NCBI GenBank assembly: GCA_903838055.1
Contig: CAILWV010000018.1
Coordinates: forward strand, 1-64,000
DNA from: an uncultured Bacteroidota bacterium
GTDB lineage: Bacteria; Bacteroidota; Bacteroidia; Flavobacteriales; Flavobacteriaceae
Direction: 5' to 3'
DNA length: 64,000 nucleotides
The translations under genes and the position numbers were made by a program. A model generated the notes under the pieces. It saw only the letters and a program-made list of their open reading frames with translations, searched no databases and was not told the origin of the DNA. Shown here piece by piece: positions 17,853 through 27,263 of this stretch (positions are counted from its first letter, which is position 1; each line of letters opens with the position of its first letter).

Positions 17853-18425
17853 CTAACTATTCACAAACCCCTTCACTAATAGATAAGCATCTTCTTTGGC
17901 TACATCCAAATCATAATTTTTAATAATTGTATCAAATTGTGGAGCAGTTGCCAACTCAACATGGGCTTTAGCAATTCGCATGTTAATTTTATCATCGCTT
18001 TCTGTTGAGCGCTCTTTAAGTCGGCGTTTTAGCTCGTCAACACTTGGCGGTTTTACAAAAACAGCTAAGGTTTCTTGTGGAAATTTTGATTTAATTCGCA
18101 ATCCACCAGCAACATCAATATCAAATATTACATTCTTACCTTTTGCCCAAATACGTTCTACTTCACTTTTTAAAGTTCCGTAGAAATTATCGCGATATAC
18201 TTCTTCCCATTCTATAAAATCATCGGCTTTAATGTGTTTTTTAAAATCTTCAATCGACATGAAATAGTAATCTTTACCATCCACTTCTTGCCCACGAAGT
18301 TCCCGTGTTGCAGCCGATATGGAAAACTCCAAATTCAAATCTTCTTTGCTAAGCAAATGCCTTACTATGGTTGTTTTTCCTGAGCCCGATGGCGCTGAGA
18401 ATACTAATAATTTTCCTTTTTGCAT
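17853..18425 (-). CDS. gmk: Guanylate kinase
   Basis: Phosphorylates GMP to GDP with ATP. The P-loop is SAPSGSGKTTI near the N-terminus, followed by the GMP-binding segments STRELRGQEVDGKDYYF and IEWEEVYRDNFYGT. I place the start at ATG 18425 (MQKGKLLVFSAPSG, 190 residues). A longer reading from GTG 18446 would add seven residues encoded by the dispersed GTCATTGCGAGG repeat, which is unlikely to be native coding sequence. It lies between yicC and nadD on the same strand. Confidence 0.96.
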   Translation of the reverse strand: MQKGKLLVFSAPSGSGKTTIVRHLLSKEDLNLEFSISAATRELRGQEVDGKDYYFMSIEDFKKHIKADDFIEWEEVYRDNFYGTLKSEVERIWAKGKNVIFDIDVAGGLRIKSKFPQETLAVFVKPPSVDELKRRLKERSTESDDKINMRIAKAHVELATAPQFDTIIKNYDLDVAKEDAYLLVKGFVNS

Positions 18426-18433
18426 TATTTTGT

Positions 18434-18474
18434 CATTGCGAGGCACGAAGCAATCTCATCCTCATTTATTTTAT
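18434..18474. repeat. Dispersed repeat, CATTGCGAGG family, copy 1
   Basis: CATTGCGAGGCACGAAGC and the next 23 nt match 38613-38652 with few changes. Its end lies 8 nt before the gmk start codon on the minus strand, taking the place of the normal leader. Confidence 0.7.
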
Positions 18475-18511
18475 AAATTATCCCTACGAGGTTAAAAAAC
18501 CGTGCAGGATG

Positions 18512-19372
18512 TTAAAGTACATTCAAAACCTGCTCTTTAATTTTCTCCAATTCATCTTTCATCATCACCACCAATTTTTGCATTTCGGTATGGTTAGATT
18601 TAGATCCCATGGTATTGATTTCGCGTCCCATTTCTTGAGTGATAAAGCCTAATTTTCTTCCGTTGGCCTCCGTTCCGGCAAGGGTTTCTATGAAATAATT
18701 CAAGTGGTTTCCTAAACGAACTTTCTCCTCGGTAATATCGTATTTTTCTAAATAAAAAATCAATTCTTGTTCAAAACGGTTTTCATCAACTGTTAGTTGC
18801 AAATCTTCAATAGCTGTTCTTAATCTGTTTTTTACAGTTTCAATGCGTTCAGAATCATAAGCAACAGCATCATTCATTAACTTCTTGATATTGTCTATAC
18901 GTAAAACGAATTCTTTTTCTAAAGAAACACCTTCATCTTTACGAAATTGCAACATATTTTCTAGTGCTTGGTCTATCACTTTCTGAATTTCTTTCCACTC
19001 ATTTTCGTCTATTTCTTCACGTTCGGTTTTTAACGCATCTGGCATTCTTATTGCCATTTTCATTAATTCTACATCATCGGCTTGAGGCATAATAGCCTTC
19101 ATTTGAGAAATATAACCCTTAATAATAGGAGCATTAATTTTAGAAGAAGTGTCTTCGCCAGTTGCTTCAATATATAAAGAGAAATCAATTTTTCCGCGTT
19201 CCAATCGCTGTGACAATTGGTTACGCAAACCCAATTCCATTTCTCTATAAACAGATGGCATTCTTGTATTTAAATCTAAACCTTTACTGTTTAGGGATTT
19301 TAATTCTACTGTGATTTTTTTTGATGGTAGTTGCAAAGATGCTTTACCAAAACCGGTCATCGATTGTATCAT
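18512..19372 (-). CDS. yicC: YicC/YloC family endoribonuclease
   Basis: Family of metal-dependent endoribonucleases involved in RNA turnover. The N-terminus MIQSMTGFGKASLQLPSKKI and the C-terminal segment FITQEMGREINTMGSKSNH are the two diagnostic conserved blocks; the length of 286 residues is typical. A -7 element TATATTTG (complement of 19393-19400) lies about 20 nt upstream. It heads the yicC-gmk-nadD series; the yicC-gmk pairing is widespread in bacteria. Confidence 0.94.
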   Translation of the reverse strand: MIQSMTGFGKASLQLPSKKITVELKSLNSKGLDLNTRMPSVYREMELGLRNQLSQRLERGKIDFSLYIEATGEDTSSKINAPIIKGYISQMKAIMPQADDVELMKMAIRMPDALKTEREEIDENEWKEIQKVIDQALENMLQFRKDEGVSLEKEFVLRIDNIKKLMNDAVAYDSERIETVKNRLRTAIEDLQLTVDENRFEQELIFYLEKYDITEEKVRLGNHLNYFIETLAGTEANGRKLGFITQEMGREINTMGSKSNHTEMQKLVVMMKDELEKIKEQVLNVL

Positions 19373-19406
19373 TCTATTATTTTAATTGACTTCAAATATA
19401 TGGAAA

Positions 19407-19458
19407 AGTGTTCAGTCTTAAATATTCATTCTCAGTTTTATGCTGAACGAAAACTGAG
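19407..19458. repeat. AGTGTTCAGT-type hairpin repeat
   Basis: AGTGTTCAGT (19407-19416) is followed by the stem CTCAGTTTT (19431-19439) and AAAACTGAG (19450-19458), 9 of 9 paired. It lies between the EamA stop and the yicC start and may end EamA transcription. Related motifs occur at 41024, 49248 and 51373. Confidence 0.55.
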
Positions 19459-19464
19459 CACTAA

Positions 19465-20358
19465 TTAATCCACACTGCTAACTTTCTTTTGTGTTACTAA
19501 ATATACCCCAACAAAAATTAATATTGCAGATACTAATTTTATCCAACTCAATTCGTCTTTACCCAAACCTACAGCAAAAATGGTTGCAAAAAATGGTTGC
19601 AGATAAACAAAAACGGCAATTGTAGTTGGATTTAATTCTCGCATAGAAAGTAAATTGAACAGATAGGTAATAAAAGTTGAAAAGACCACTACAAATCCAA
19701 TTTTCCAGAGAATATCCATTGGCATAATAGCCCATTGAACTGCTTGAAATTCATTCCATCCGAATGGTAATACCATAATAAATCCGAAGGTATATATCCA
19801 TTTCACAAAGGTAAAAGCATTGTATTTATCCATTAATTTCTTAACTATAACTAAGTATATACCATAAGAAAAGGCATTAGTGAAAACCAATAAATTGCCT
19901 AAAGTTGCATTTGGAGCATTCACCATAGATTTTCCATAAAGAATTAAAGTTATGGTTCCGGCTAATCCTAAAAGAATACCAATGATTTTGCGTTTTTTCA
20001 TTCGCTCTTTTATAATAAAAGCCGAAAGTACTAAAACTATCATTGGAGTGGTTACCATTAATACTGCTCCCATAATAGGTGACGTATAGCTCAACCCTTT
20101 AAAAAATGAAAGCATGTTTAAAGCCACGCCAAAGAAAGCAGCTGCTATAATTCTAGGAAAATCTCCCATTGCAATTTTTTCTTTAGGACCAAAAACGGAA
20201 ACTAACCAAAATAACACTACCGAACCACCCACACGCATAGTGATAAATCCAAAAGGCTCTACATATTTTGGCATTACATCCTTGGCAATGGTAAACGTAA
20301 CTCCATATATAACAGACACCAAAGTTGCGGCAATTAGAGCCAAATTTCTTTTAGACAT
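19465..20358 (-). CDS. EamA/DMT-superfamily transporter
   Basis: Ten-helix inner-membrane protein of 297 residues with two repeated EamA halves; the second begins near FTNAFSYGIYLVIVKKLMDK. Family members export metabolites or drugs, and the substrate cannot be inferred. Its start overlaps the end of the ArsC-like gene by 8 nt, so the two are translationally coupled. Confidence 0.92.
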   Translation of the reverse strand: MSKRNLALIAATLVSVIYGVTFTIAKDVMPKYVEPFGFITMRVGGSVVLFWLVSVFGPKEKIAMGDFPRIIAAAFFGVALNMLSFFKGLSYTSPIMGAVLMVTTPMIVLVLSAFIIKERMKKRKIIGILLGLAGTITLILYGKSMVNAPNATLGNLLVFTNAFSYGIYLVIVKKLMDKYNAFTFVKWIYTFGFIMVLPFGWNEFQAVQWAIMPMDILWKIGFVVVFSTFITYLFNLLSMRELNPTTIAVFVYLQPFFATIFAVGLGKDELSWIKLVSAILIFVGVYLVTQKKVSSVD

Positions 20359-20710
20359 TACTTAAAACTTTGATAACTTCAATAATGTTTTTTTGACCAT
20401 TTCCAATATATATAGTGTCGTCAATAATAAAAACGGGGCGGCTTAAAAAAGTATAATGTTGTAAAAGGTATTGTTTGTAATCTTCTTCGGTTAACGCTTT
20501 ATTTTTCAAATCCAATGATTTATACAATTGTGCTTTCTTGCTAAATAATGCCTCATAACTGCCCGACAAAGAATACAATTCCTCGAGTTCTTTTTCGGTA
20601 ATTGGATTTTGACGAATGTCGTGAAATTCTAATTTATCAGAATTAGGAAGTGATTTAATTATTTTCCTACAAGTATCGCAGGAAGCTAAATAATATATTT
20701 TGTTTGTCAT
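20351..20710 (-). CDS. ArsC/Spx-family thioredoxin-fold protein
   Basis: A 119-codon thioredoxin-like protein with the N-terminal motif YYLASCDTCRKI (CxxC, Cys near residues 9 and 12) and the ArsC-type segments FHDIRQNPIT and LSRPVFIIDDTIYIGNG. Family members include arsenate reductase and the Spx regulators; the CDTC pair suggests a reductase, but arsenate specificity is not supported by neighbours. I start it at ATG 20710 (MTNKIYYLASCD); an upstream in-frame start would add twelve unconserved residues. It overlaps the EamA gene by 8 nt. Confidence 0.85.
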   Translation of the reverse strand: MTNKIYYLASCDTCRKIIKSLPNSDKLEFHDIRQNPITEKELEELYSLSGSYEALFSKKAQLYKSLDLKNKALTEEDYKQYLLQHYTFLSRPVFIIDDTIYIGNGQKNIIEVIKVLSNV

Positions 20711-20778
20711 TAGTATTTTTTTGCAAAGAAAATCCATTTGAAACATATAAACTGTATTTTTATAAAAAAATTAAACCA

Positions 20779-21234
20779 ATGGAAGTATCATTTGAAATTA
20801 ATAAAACAAGTAGAAATATTTTGTTGAAATTTCTAGAGAATTACTCATTAGAACAACTAAATACAATACCTGAAGGCTTTAGTAATAATCTTATTTGGAA
20901 TATTGGACACATAATTGTGGTGCAACAAATGTTGGTTTATAAATTATCAAATTTACCAATGAATATTTCGGATGTAATGGCGGAAAAATTTAAAAAAGGA
21001 ACCAAACCCAAACATAATGTAACACAAGAAGAGATTGATGAAATGAAATTATTACTGTTTTCAACTTTAGAAAAAACAAAAACAGATTATAATGAGAGTT
21101 TGTTTCAAAATTATAATGAATTCACATCAATGTCTGGTTTTACAATAAAATCAATAACTGATGCAATTGAATTTAATAATTACCACGAGGCGCTTCACAC
21201 AGGAATTATGATGCAGATTAGAAAGTTTATTTAA
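20779..21234 (+). CDS. DinB-like four-helix protein
   Basis: A 151-residue cytoplasmic protein of the DinB/YfiT metal-binding family. The putative ligand histidines are in NLIWNIGHIIVVQQM and NYHEALHTGIMMQI, the usual His pattern of these folds. Biochemical role unknown; relatives are thiol-dependent transferases. The start at ATG 20779 (MEVSFEINKTS) is preferred, because the longer reading from 20704 runs through the divergent promoter region. It is divergent from the ArsC-like gene. Confidence 0.85.
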   Translation: MEVSFEINKTSRNILLKFLENYSLEQLNTIPEGFSNNLIWNIGHIIVVQQMLVYKLSNLPMNISDVMAEKFKKGTKPKHNVTQEEIDEMKLLLFSTLEKTKTDYNESLFQNYNEFTSMSGFTIKSITDAIEFNNYHEALHTGIMMQIRKFI

Positions 21235-21264
21235 TCTTATTATCTTTGACAAAATTTACATACC

Positions 21265-22407
21265 ATGAAATTCAATACTAAAGTAATACACGGTGGACAA
21301 CACCATGAAAAAGTAACTGGGGCAGTGATGACTCCCGTATTTCAAACCTCAACTTATGCTCAAACGAGTCCTGGGCAACCGGTAGGAGATTATGAATATA
21401 GTCGTGCTGCAAATCCAACGCGTCAAGCTTTAGAAGATGCTTTGGCAGCTATTGAAAATGGAGCAAGAGGTTTAGCATTTGCTTCTGGATTAGCAGCTAC
21501 TGATTGTTTATTACGAATGTTTAAAGCGGGTGATGAAATCATTGCAATGGATGATTTGTATGGCGGAACGTACCGATTATTCACCAGATTATATAAAGAC
21601 AGCGGTATTAAATTTCATTTTGTAGATATGAATGATTTGGATAAATTCCAATCTTTAATAAATGAAAACACTAAATTGGTATGGGTAGAAACTCCAACCA
21701 ATCCATTAATGAAATTAGCTGATATCCAAGAAATTGCTAAAATCACAAAAAAACACAATCTTCTATTTGCAGTAGACAATACCTTTGCAACACCTTATTT
21801 GCAAAAACCACTTGATTTAGGAGCTGACATTGTAATGCATTCGGCTACCAAATACCTTGGCGGACATAGTGATGTAATTGCTGGTGCCTTAATTATTAAA
21901 GATAAAACTTTAGGTGAAGAATTGCATTTCAAGCAATTTGCAACTGGTGGAACTCTTGGCCCTATGGATAGTTATTTGGTGTTGAGAGGAATAAAAACAT
22001 TGCATTTACGTGTTCAAAGACACTGTGAAAACGGGATGAAAGTTGCAGATTTTTTGAGCAACCATCCAGAAGTAGATCGCGTTTATTATCCTGGTTTGCC
22101 AGATCATCCTCACCACGATATTGCAAAAAAACAAATGAGTGGTTATGGAGGAATGGTTTCCTTTACTTTTAAATCTGGAAAGAAACAAGACTCTATTTCC
22201 TTTTTAGAAAAATTAAAGGTATTTACTCTAGCTGAATCCCTTGGCGGTGTAGAATCATTAGCTAATCACCCAGCATTAATGACACACGCATCTATTCCTG
22301 AGGATAAAAGACTTGAAGTTGGAATTACCGATGATTTAGTAAGACTAAGTGTAGGTGTAGAAGATATTGCTGACTTACTTGCTGATATAGAACAAGCTTT
22401 TAGATAA
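21265..22407 (+). CDS. Cystathionine gamma-synthase/lyase family PLP enzyme
   Basis: PLP-dependent trans-sulfuration enzyme of 380 residues, acting on cystathionine or O-acyl-homoserine in methionine/cysteine metabolism. Landmarks are TKVIHGGQ at the start, YEYSRAANPTRQALE, the PLP-stacking Tyr in DDLYGGTYRLF, and the Schiff-base Lys in HSATKYLGGHSDVIAG. The C-terminus LSVGVEDIADLLADIEQA is standard. Synthase and lyase members cannot be separated by eye. A TATCTTTG -7 element (21241-21248) precedes the start closely. Confidence 0.92.
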   Translation: MKFNTKVIHGGQHHEKVTGAVMTPVFQTSTYAQTSPGQPVGDYEYSRAANPTRQALEDALAAIENGARGLAFASGLAATDCLLRMFKAGDEIIAMDDLYGGTYRLFTRLYKDSGIKFHFVDMNDLDKFQSLINENTKLVWVETPTNPLMKLADIQEIAKITKKHNLLFAVDNTFATPYLQKPLDLGADIVMHSATKYLGGHSDVIAGALIIKDKTLGEELHFKQFATGGTLGPMDSYLVLRGIKTLHLRVQRHCENGMKVADFLSNHPEVDRVYYPGLPDHPHHDIAKKQMSGYGGMVSFTFKSGKKQDSISFLEKLKVFTLAESLGGVESLANHPALMTHASIPEDKRLEVGITDDLVRLSVGVEDIADLLADIEQAFR

Positions 22408-22429
22408 AAATTAATCTTAAATATATTTA

Positions 22430-23191
22430 CTAATTGAAATAATAAATATATCCTAAATTAAGACCAACGCACCAGTCATTGCTTTTGTTTTCTGTATAAA
22501 TAGCTTTGTTAGGATTTAACCCATCTACCCAATCAGAAAAGAAATATTGAGCTCTTAACTCAGTAAAAAGAGAATGATAATCGGACAATTTAAATCTTGT
22601 TCCAATTGCTCCTGTTAAAGATGCAACAGTCATTGCTCCATTTCTAAATCCTCCCATATATTTTTGAGGTGTAGAGATATAGGTTCCTAGCTCTCCTAAA
22701 GTTGATTTACTAGTTACGCTCACATAATTAATATGTGGGCCCAAGCTTAAATAAGGACTAAATGAAGAACCTCTATCATAATCATCCGTTTTAAATGGGT
22801 AGTATTCAACTTGAAATCCAACGGAACTAAATGAGGTTGATCCATACATTCCTCTTAGTTGATTGCCAAATACCGAAGTACTTGTTTCATCAACATATTT
22901 ACCATAATGTTTAAAATCGGCCTTTGTATAAAACAATTCCAATCTTAATTTAAAATTATCTTCAAGACCTTTAAAATTATTTATAGTTGATAAATAATAA
23001 GATGCTCCTATAGTAAATCCATTGTTTTTTTCAAAATTCTCAAAATTCCCTCTCTCACCATAATCGGATTTAAAAAAAACAGGTCCCGTAAAGACCCCAA
23101 CTTCCGTATAACTTCCTCCATACCCATTTTGAGAGTAGGCTGAAATTGAAATTGTTACTATAGAAATGAAAAGGATTGCTTTCTTAAACAT
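22430..23191 (-). CDS. Flavobacterial outer-membrane beta-barrel protein
   Basis: A 253-residue protein with a signal peptide (cut near SAYSQ), followed by alternating-polarity beta strands and an aromatic C-terminus (YIYYFN), as in small outer-membrane barrels. It resembles a Flavobacteriaceae-restricted family (THC0290_0291-type) often found near glutamate dehydrogenase; that name is from memory and not certain. It is divergent from gdhA; a -7 TATATTTG (complement of 23220-23227) lies about 30 nt before its start. Function unknown. Confidence 0.75.
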   Translation of the reverse strand: MFKKAILFISIVTISISAYSQNGYGGSYTEVGVFTGPVFFKSDYGERGNFENFEKNNGFTIGASYYLSTINNFKGLEDNFKLRLELFYTKADFKHYGKYVDETSTSVFGNQLRGMYGSTSFSSVGFQVEYYPFKTDDYDRGSSFSPYLSLGPHINYVSVTSKSTLGELGTYISTPQKYMGGFRNGAMTVASLTGAIGTRFKLSDYHSLFTELRAQYFFSDWVDGLNPNKAIYTENKSNDWCVGLNLGYIYYFN

Positions 23192-23376
23192 AAAATGTTC
23201 TTTATTTTCAAATAATCAACAAATATAATAAAACATCATTAGTAATGAAATAAAATAAAAAAAATACATCTAAAAGTTAGAAAAAAAGTAAAAACAGTTT
23301 TAAAAGACGGAGATAAATTTAATTATTATCAATAAACAATATAGAAAATATAATATTTATGAGAATTCAAAAAAAA

Positions 23377-23408
23377 TTGTGCCATTATTTTAATAAAATG
23401 TATATTTG
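23377..23408 (+). promoter_or_regulatory. Promoter of gdhA
   Basis: TTG (23377-23379), a 21-nt spacer and TATATTTG (23401-23408) match the Bacteroidetes consensus exactly, giving a leader of about 40 nt before the glutamate dehydrogenase ATG. Confidence 0.8.
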
Positions 23409-23453
23409 TCAAATATTACGAAAACGTTTTCTTAAACATTAATATTATAATTT

Positions 23454-24797
23454 ATGTCACAAAGTATCCACAACTTTATTGAAGCGGTTGCTAAAAAAAA
23501 CCCTAACGAGTCTGAATTTTTACAAGCAGTTAAGGAAGTTGCCGAAACAGTAATCCCATTTATTGAAGAAAATAAAAAATACGAAGGCAAAATGCTTTTG
23601 GAAAGAATGGTTGAACCAGAAAGAGTTATCATGTTCCGTGTAACATGGATTGACGATGCTGGAAAAACTCAAGTTAACAGAGGTTACAGAATTCAAATGA
23701 ACTCAGCAATAGGACCTTACAAAGGAGGAATTCGTTTTCATCCGTCTGTTAATTTAAGTATTTTAAAATTTCTTGCATTTGAGCAAACTTTTAAAAATAG
23801 CTTAACTACTTTGCCGATGGGCGGAGGAAAAGGTGGAGCCGATTTTGATCCAAAAGGAAAATCAGATATTGAAATAATGAAATTCTGTCAAGCATTTATG
23901 ACTGAATTATCTAAACATATTGGCGCTGATACCGATGTTCCAGCAGGAGATATTGGTGTTGGAGGAAGAGAAGTTGGCTACATGTTTGGTCAATATAAAA
24001 GATTAAGAAATGAATTTACCGGTGTATTAACCGGAAAAGGAATTTCATTTGGCGGTTCATTAATTCGCCCTGAAGCTACAGGATATGGAGATGTGTATTT
24101 TGCACAAAGCATGCTTGCAACTAAAGGCGATAGCTTTACTGGAAAAACTGTAGTAGTTTCTGGATCAGGAAATGTGGCTCAATATGCAACAGAAAAAGCT
24201 ACTCAATTGGGTGGTAAAGTTGTAACTATGTCCGATTCTTCTGGATATATATACGACGCAGATGGAATTACAGCTGAGAAATTGGCTTATGTAATGGAAA
24301 TTAAAAATGTTAACTACGGAAGAATTTCTGATTATGTAACTAAATATCCTAACGCAAAATTTGTAGCAGGTAAACGTCCTTGGGAGGTTAAATGTGATAT
24401 TGCTCTTCCTTGTGCTACTCAAAATGAGTTAAACCAAGACGAGGCAAAAACATTAGTTGCTAACGGATGCATCTGTGTGGCTGAAGGTGCTAATATGCCT
24501 TCTACTCCTGAAGCTGTTATTGTTTTCCAAGATGCTAAAATATTATTTGCTCCAGGAAAAGCTTCTAACGCTGGTGGGGTTGCTACATCAGGGCTTGAAA
24601 TGTCACAAAACTCATTACGTTTAAGTTGGACTTCAGAAGAAGTTGATGAAAGACTTAAAGCAATTATGGCTAATATTCACGCAGCTTGTGTAAAATATGG
24701 TTCTGATGCTTCTGGTTATATTGATTACGTGAAAGGTGCTAATATTGCAGGTTTCGTAAAAGTTGCCGATGCAATGCTTGCTCAAGGTATCGTTTAA
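23454..24797 (+). CDS. gdhA: NADP-type glutamate dehydrogenase
   Basis: Interconverts 2-oxoglutarate plus ammonium and glutamate. The 447-residue hexameric-type enzyme has the substrate region PYKGGIRFHPSVNLSILKFL with the conserved Lys cluster, LPMGGGKGGADFDPKGKSD with the catalytic Lys, and DVPAGDIGVGGREVGYM. The Rossmann part contains VVVSGSGNVAQYATEKA. The length and N-terminus fit the NADP-dependent anabolic class I. A strong promoter (23377-23408) and a terminator (24820-24854) define a single-gene unit. Confidence 0.97.
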   Translation: MSQSIHNFIEAVAKKNPNESEFLQAVKEVAETVIPFIEENKKYEGKMLLERMVEPERVIMFRVTWIDDAGKTQVNRGYRIQMNSAIGPYKGGIRFHPSVNLSILKFLAFEQTFKNSLTTLPMGGGKGGADFDPKGKSDIEIMKFCQAFMTELSKHIGADTDVPAGDIGVGGREVGYMFGQYKRLRNEFTGVLTGKGISFGGSLIRPEATGYGDVYFAQSMLATKGDSFTGKTVVVSGSGNVAQYATEKATQLGGKVVTMSDSSGYIYDADGITAEKLAYVMEIKNVNYGRISDYVTKYPNAKFVAGKRPWEVKCDIALPCATQNELNQDEAKTLVANGCICVAEGANMPSTPEAVIVFQDAKILFAPGKASNAGGVATSGLEMSQNSLRLSWTSEEVDERLKAIMANIHAACVKYGSDASGYIDYVKGANIAGFVKVADAMLAQGIV

Positions 24798-24819
24798 AAA
24801 CTAAATCAAATTATATTCT

Positions 24820-24854
24820 AACCTTCTTTCTGTTATGGAAAGAAGGTTTTTTTT
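24820..24854 (+). terminator. Terminator of gdhA
   Basis: AACCTTCTTTC (24820-24830) pairs with GAAAGAAGGTT (24838-24848) around a 7-nt loop, followed by a run of eight Ts. Confidence 0.9.
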
Positions 24855-24918
24855 GTGTTTATATGAAAATAGAAATAATTGCGTTTTATAGTATATTTGC
24901 AGATGTAATTAATGAAAA

Positions 24919-27237
24919 ATGTTCAAGAAAATATACTACTTCCTAGTTCTGTTTTGTTTTGTCTTTGGTTATTCTCAAAATAATCAAAAATGGCAGGGCT
25001 ATTTTTCATTCAACCAAATTACCGATATTTCAGAATCTTCTCAAGACATTTTTGCCTCTTCGGAAAATGCTTTTTTTTCAAAAAATCTTACTACTAATGA
25101 TATAAAAACTATCACTTCAATTGATGGTCTAAAAGCAGAAAGTATAACTGCCTTTTATCATAGCGATTCTATAAATAAAACATTTTTAGGCAATAGCAAC
25201 GGGTTGTTGTTAGTGGTAAATACCGATGGAAGTATATTGTACAAAGCAGGAATTAGGGATGAAGTTCCTGTTCCAGCAGGGATTAAACAAATCAATCATT
25301 TTTTAGAATATAATAATAAACTATATATTTCAACAAATTATGGAGTTTCCGTATTTGATTTAGTCACCTATGAGTTTGGTGATACTTATTATATGGGACC
25401 ACAAGGTTCGTATATATCAGTGAAACAAACTTGTGTAAATAACGGATTTATTTATGCAGCAACACAAGGGAATTCTGCAGGAAGTGGCATCCGAAAAGTA
25501 AGTATAACCAATCCGTTTTTAAACGATTACAACCAATGGATAGACATTTCAGGAAGCTATTGGAATGGAATTACCACATTTAATAATTTGGTGTATGCAG
25601 GCAGATCTGATAATAAATTAATAAAATATGACGGGACTTCCTTAACTCAAATTGCTCAATATTCACAAAATATTGTTGACATTAGGACTTATGATAACCA
25701 TTTAATTGTAGCGACTCAAAATGAGGTTTTCGTTTACGACACTAACATGACACAAGCATTTCATGTTCAAAACACCCAAATATATAGTAGCAGCACGTTA
25801 ATTACATGTGCAACACTCATTAACAATATTGTTTATATTGGCACTAAAGAAGACGGGTTAATTACTTTTAATATTTCAAATCCAAATAATTTTGAAACAT
25901 TACTTCCAAACGGTCCAATTAGCAATAAAATTTTTAGAGCAAAAAAAGCGTCTAGCAAGTTATGGGTGACTTATGGTGGCTACGATAATTCGTTTGTGCC
26001 ATCACCCGATTATTCCCAAAAACCAATTAGTACTTACAGTTCCCAAACAGGCTGGGAAATTATTCCGTATAGTCAATTATTAGGAGCCCAATCACTTACT
26101 GATGTTGTTCTTAATCCAAAAGACGAAAATGAGGTTTACGTTTGTTCTTTTCAAAGTGGTTTATTAAAAATTAAGAATGGTGTCACCTCTATTTATAATG
26201 AGTTGAGTTCGCCTCCAAACGGTCCCGAAAGTCAACAATGGATTCCTACAATTCCAAATTATATTTCTGTAAGAATAAATGGAGCTGCTTTTGATAGTAA
26301 AAATAATTTATGGATTACAAACTCTCTTGTAAACAAACCACTAAAAGAATTAAAATCTTTGTCACAATGGCAAACTTATGATTTTGTTAGCTTAATGGAA
26401 AATCCTTATTATGAGAGTTATGGAAAAATGGCAATTGATAAAAATGACACTAAATGGATTCCCTCCTTTAGAGGAAATGGATTAATGGCATTTAATGAAA
26501 AATACAATAATAAATTTTTAAGAATAAAAACAGGAACCGATGGAAATCTACCATCCATTAGTGCAAGGTGTGTAGCTGTAGATAATAAAAACCAACTTTG
26601 GATAGGAACTACAAGAGGTCTAAGAATTATTCCATCGGTAGATACATTTGTTAATGAAACCGATATTCAAACCAAAGCAATTATCATTTTAGAAAATGAT
26701 TTGGCACAAGAATTATTTTATGATCAATTTATTATTGATATTGCCGTAGATGGCGCAAACAGAAAATGGGTTTCTATTGCCGAATCGGGTGTTTATCTTG
26801 TTACCTCTAATGGACAAGAAACGATTTATCACTTCACCAAAGATAATTCTCCTTTACCATCAAATAATATTAATGATATAGAAATTGACGGAGTTAGTGG
26901 CGAAGTGTTTTTCGCTACAGATAAAGGATTGGTTTCTTTTAAAGGGACTTCTACCAATGCAAGTGACGATTTAAATAGTGTTTATGTTTATCCAAACCCG
27001 GTAAGACCTGAGTTTACCGGAACCGTTAAAATAGCCAATTTGACTAATAAAGCAACCGTTAAAATAACGGATATCGAAGGAAATTTAGTTTTTGAAACCA
27101 CTTCCGAAGGCGGAACAATTGAATGGGATACTACCGCATTTGGCAAGTATAAAGTAGCATCTGGAGTGTATATGATATTAATTTCTGCCCAAGATGGTAT
27201 TGAAACCACCATTAGAAAAGTAATGATAATTAGATAA
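24919..27237 (+). CDS. porZ: PorZ-like T9SS protein (beta-propellers plus C-terminal domain)
   Basis: Component of the type IX secretion system attachment machinery. In Porphyromonas gingivalis PorZ is surface exposed and helps deliver anionic LPS to the sortase. The 772-residue protein has a signal peptide (cut near GYSQ), repeated propeller blades with LWIGTTRGLRII- and KWIPSF-type strands, and a C-terminal T9SS sorting-like domain beginning YVYPNPVRPEFTGTVKI and ending in VMIIR. Length, architecture and the adjacent recO match the family. A -7 TATATTTG (24892-24899) lies 20 nt before the start. Confidence 0.87.
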   Translation: MFKKIYYFLVLFCFVFGYSQNNQKWQGYFSFNQITDISESSQDIFASSENAFFSKNLTTNDIKTITSIDGLKAESITAFYHSDSINKTFLGNSNGLLLVVNTDGSILYKAGIRDEVPVPAGIKQINHFLEYNNKLYISTNYGVSVFDLVTYEFGDTYYMGPQGSYISVKQTCVNNGFIYAATQGNSAGSGIRKVSITNPFLNDYNQWIDISGSYWNGITTFNNLVYAGRSDNKLIKYDGTSLTQIAQYSQNIVDIRTYDNHLIVATQNEVFVYDTNMTQAFHVQNTQIYSSSTLITCATLINNIVYIGTKEDGLITFNISNPNNFETLLPNGPISNKIFRAKKASSKLWVTYGGYDNSFVPSPDYSQKPISTYSSQTGWEIIPYSQLLGAQSLTDVVLNPKDENEVYVCSFQSGLLKIKNGVTSIYNELSSPPNGPESQQWIPTIPNYISVRINGAAFDSKNNLWITNSLVNKPLKELKSLSQWQTYDFVSLMENPYYESYGKMAIDKNDTKWIPSFRGNGLMAFNEKYNNKFLRIKTGTDGNLPSISARCVAVDNKNQLWIGTTRGLRIIPSVDTFVNETDIQTKAIIILENDLAQELFYDQFIIDIAVDGANRKWVSIAESGVYLVTSNGQETIYHFTKDNSPLPSNNINDIEIDGVSGEVFFATDKGLVSFKGTSTNASDDLNSVYVYPNPVRPEFTGTVKIANLTNKATVKITDIEGNLVFETTSEGGTIEWDTTAFGKYKVASGVYMILISAQDGIETTIRKVMIIR

Positions 27238-27263
27238 TTTACTGCTAAAAAATCTCAATTCAA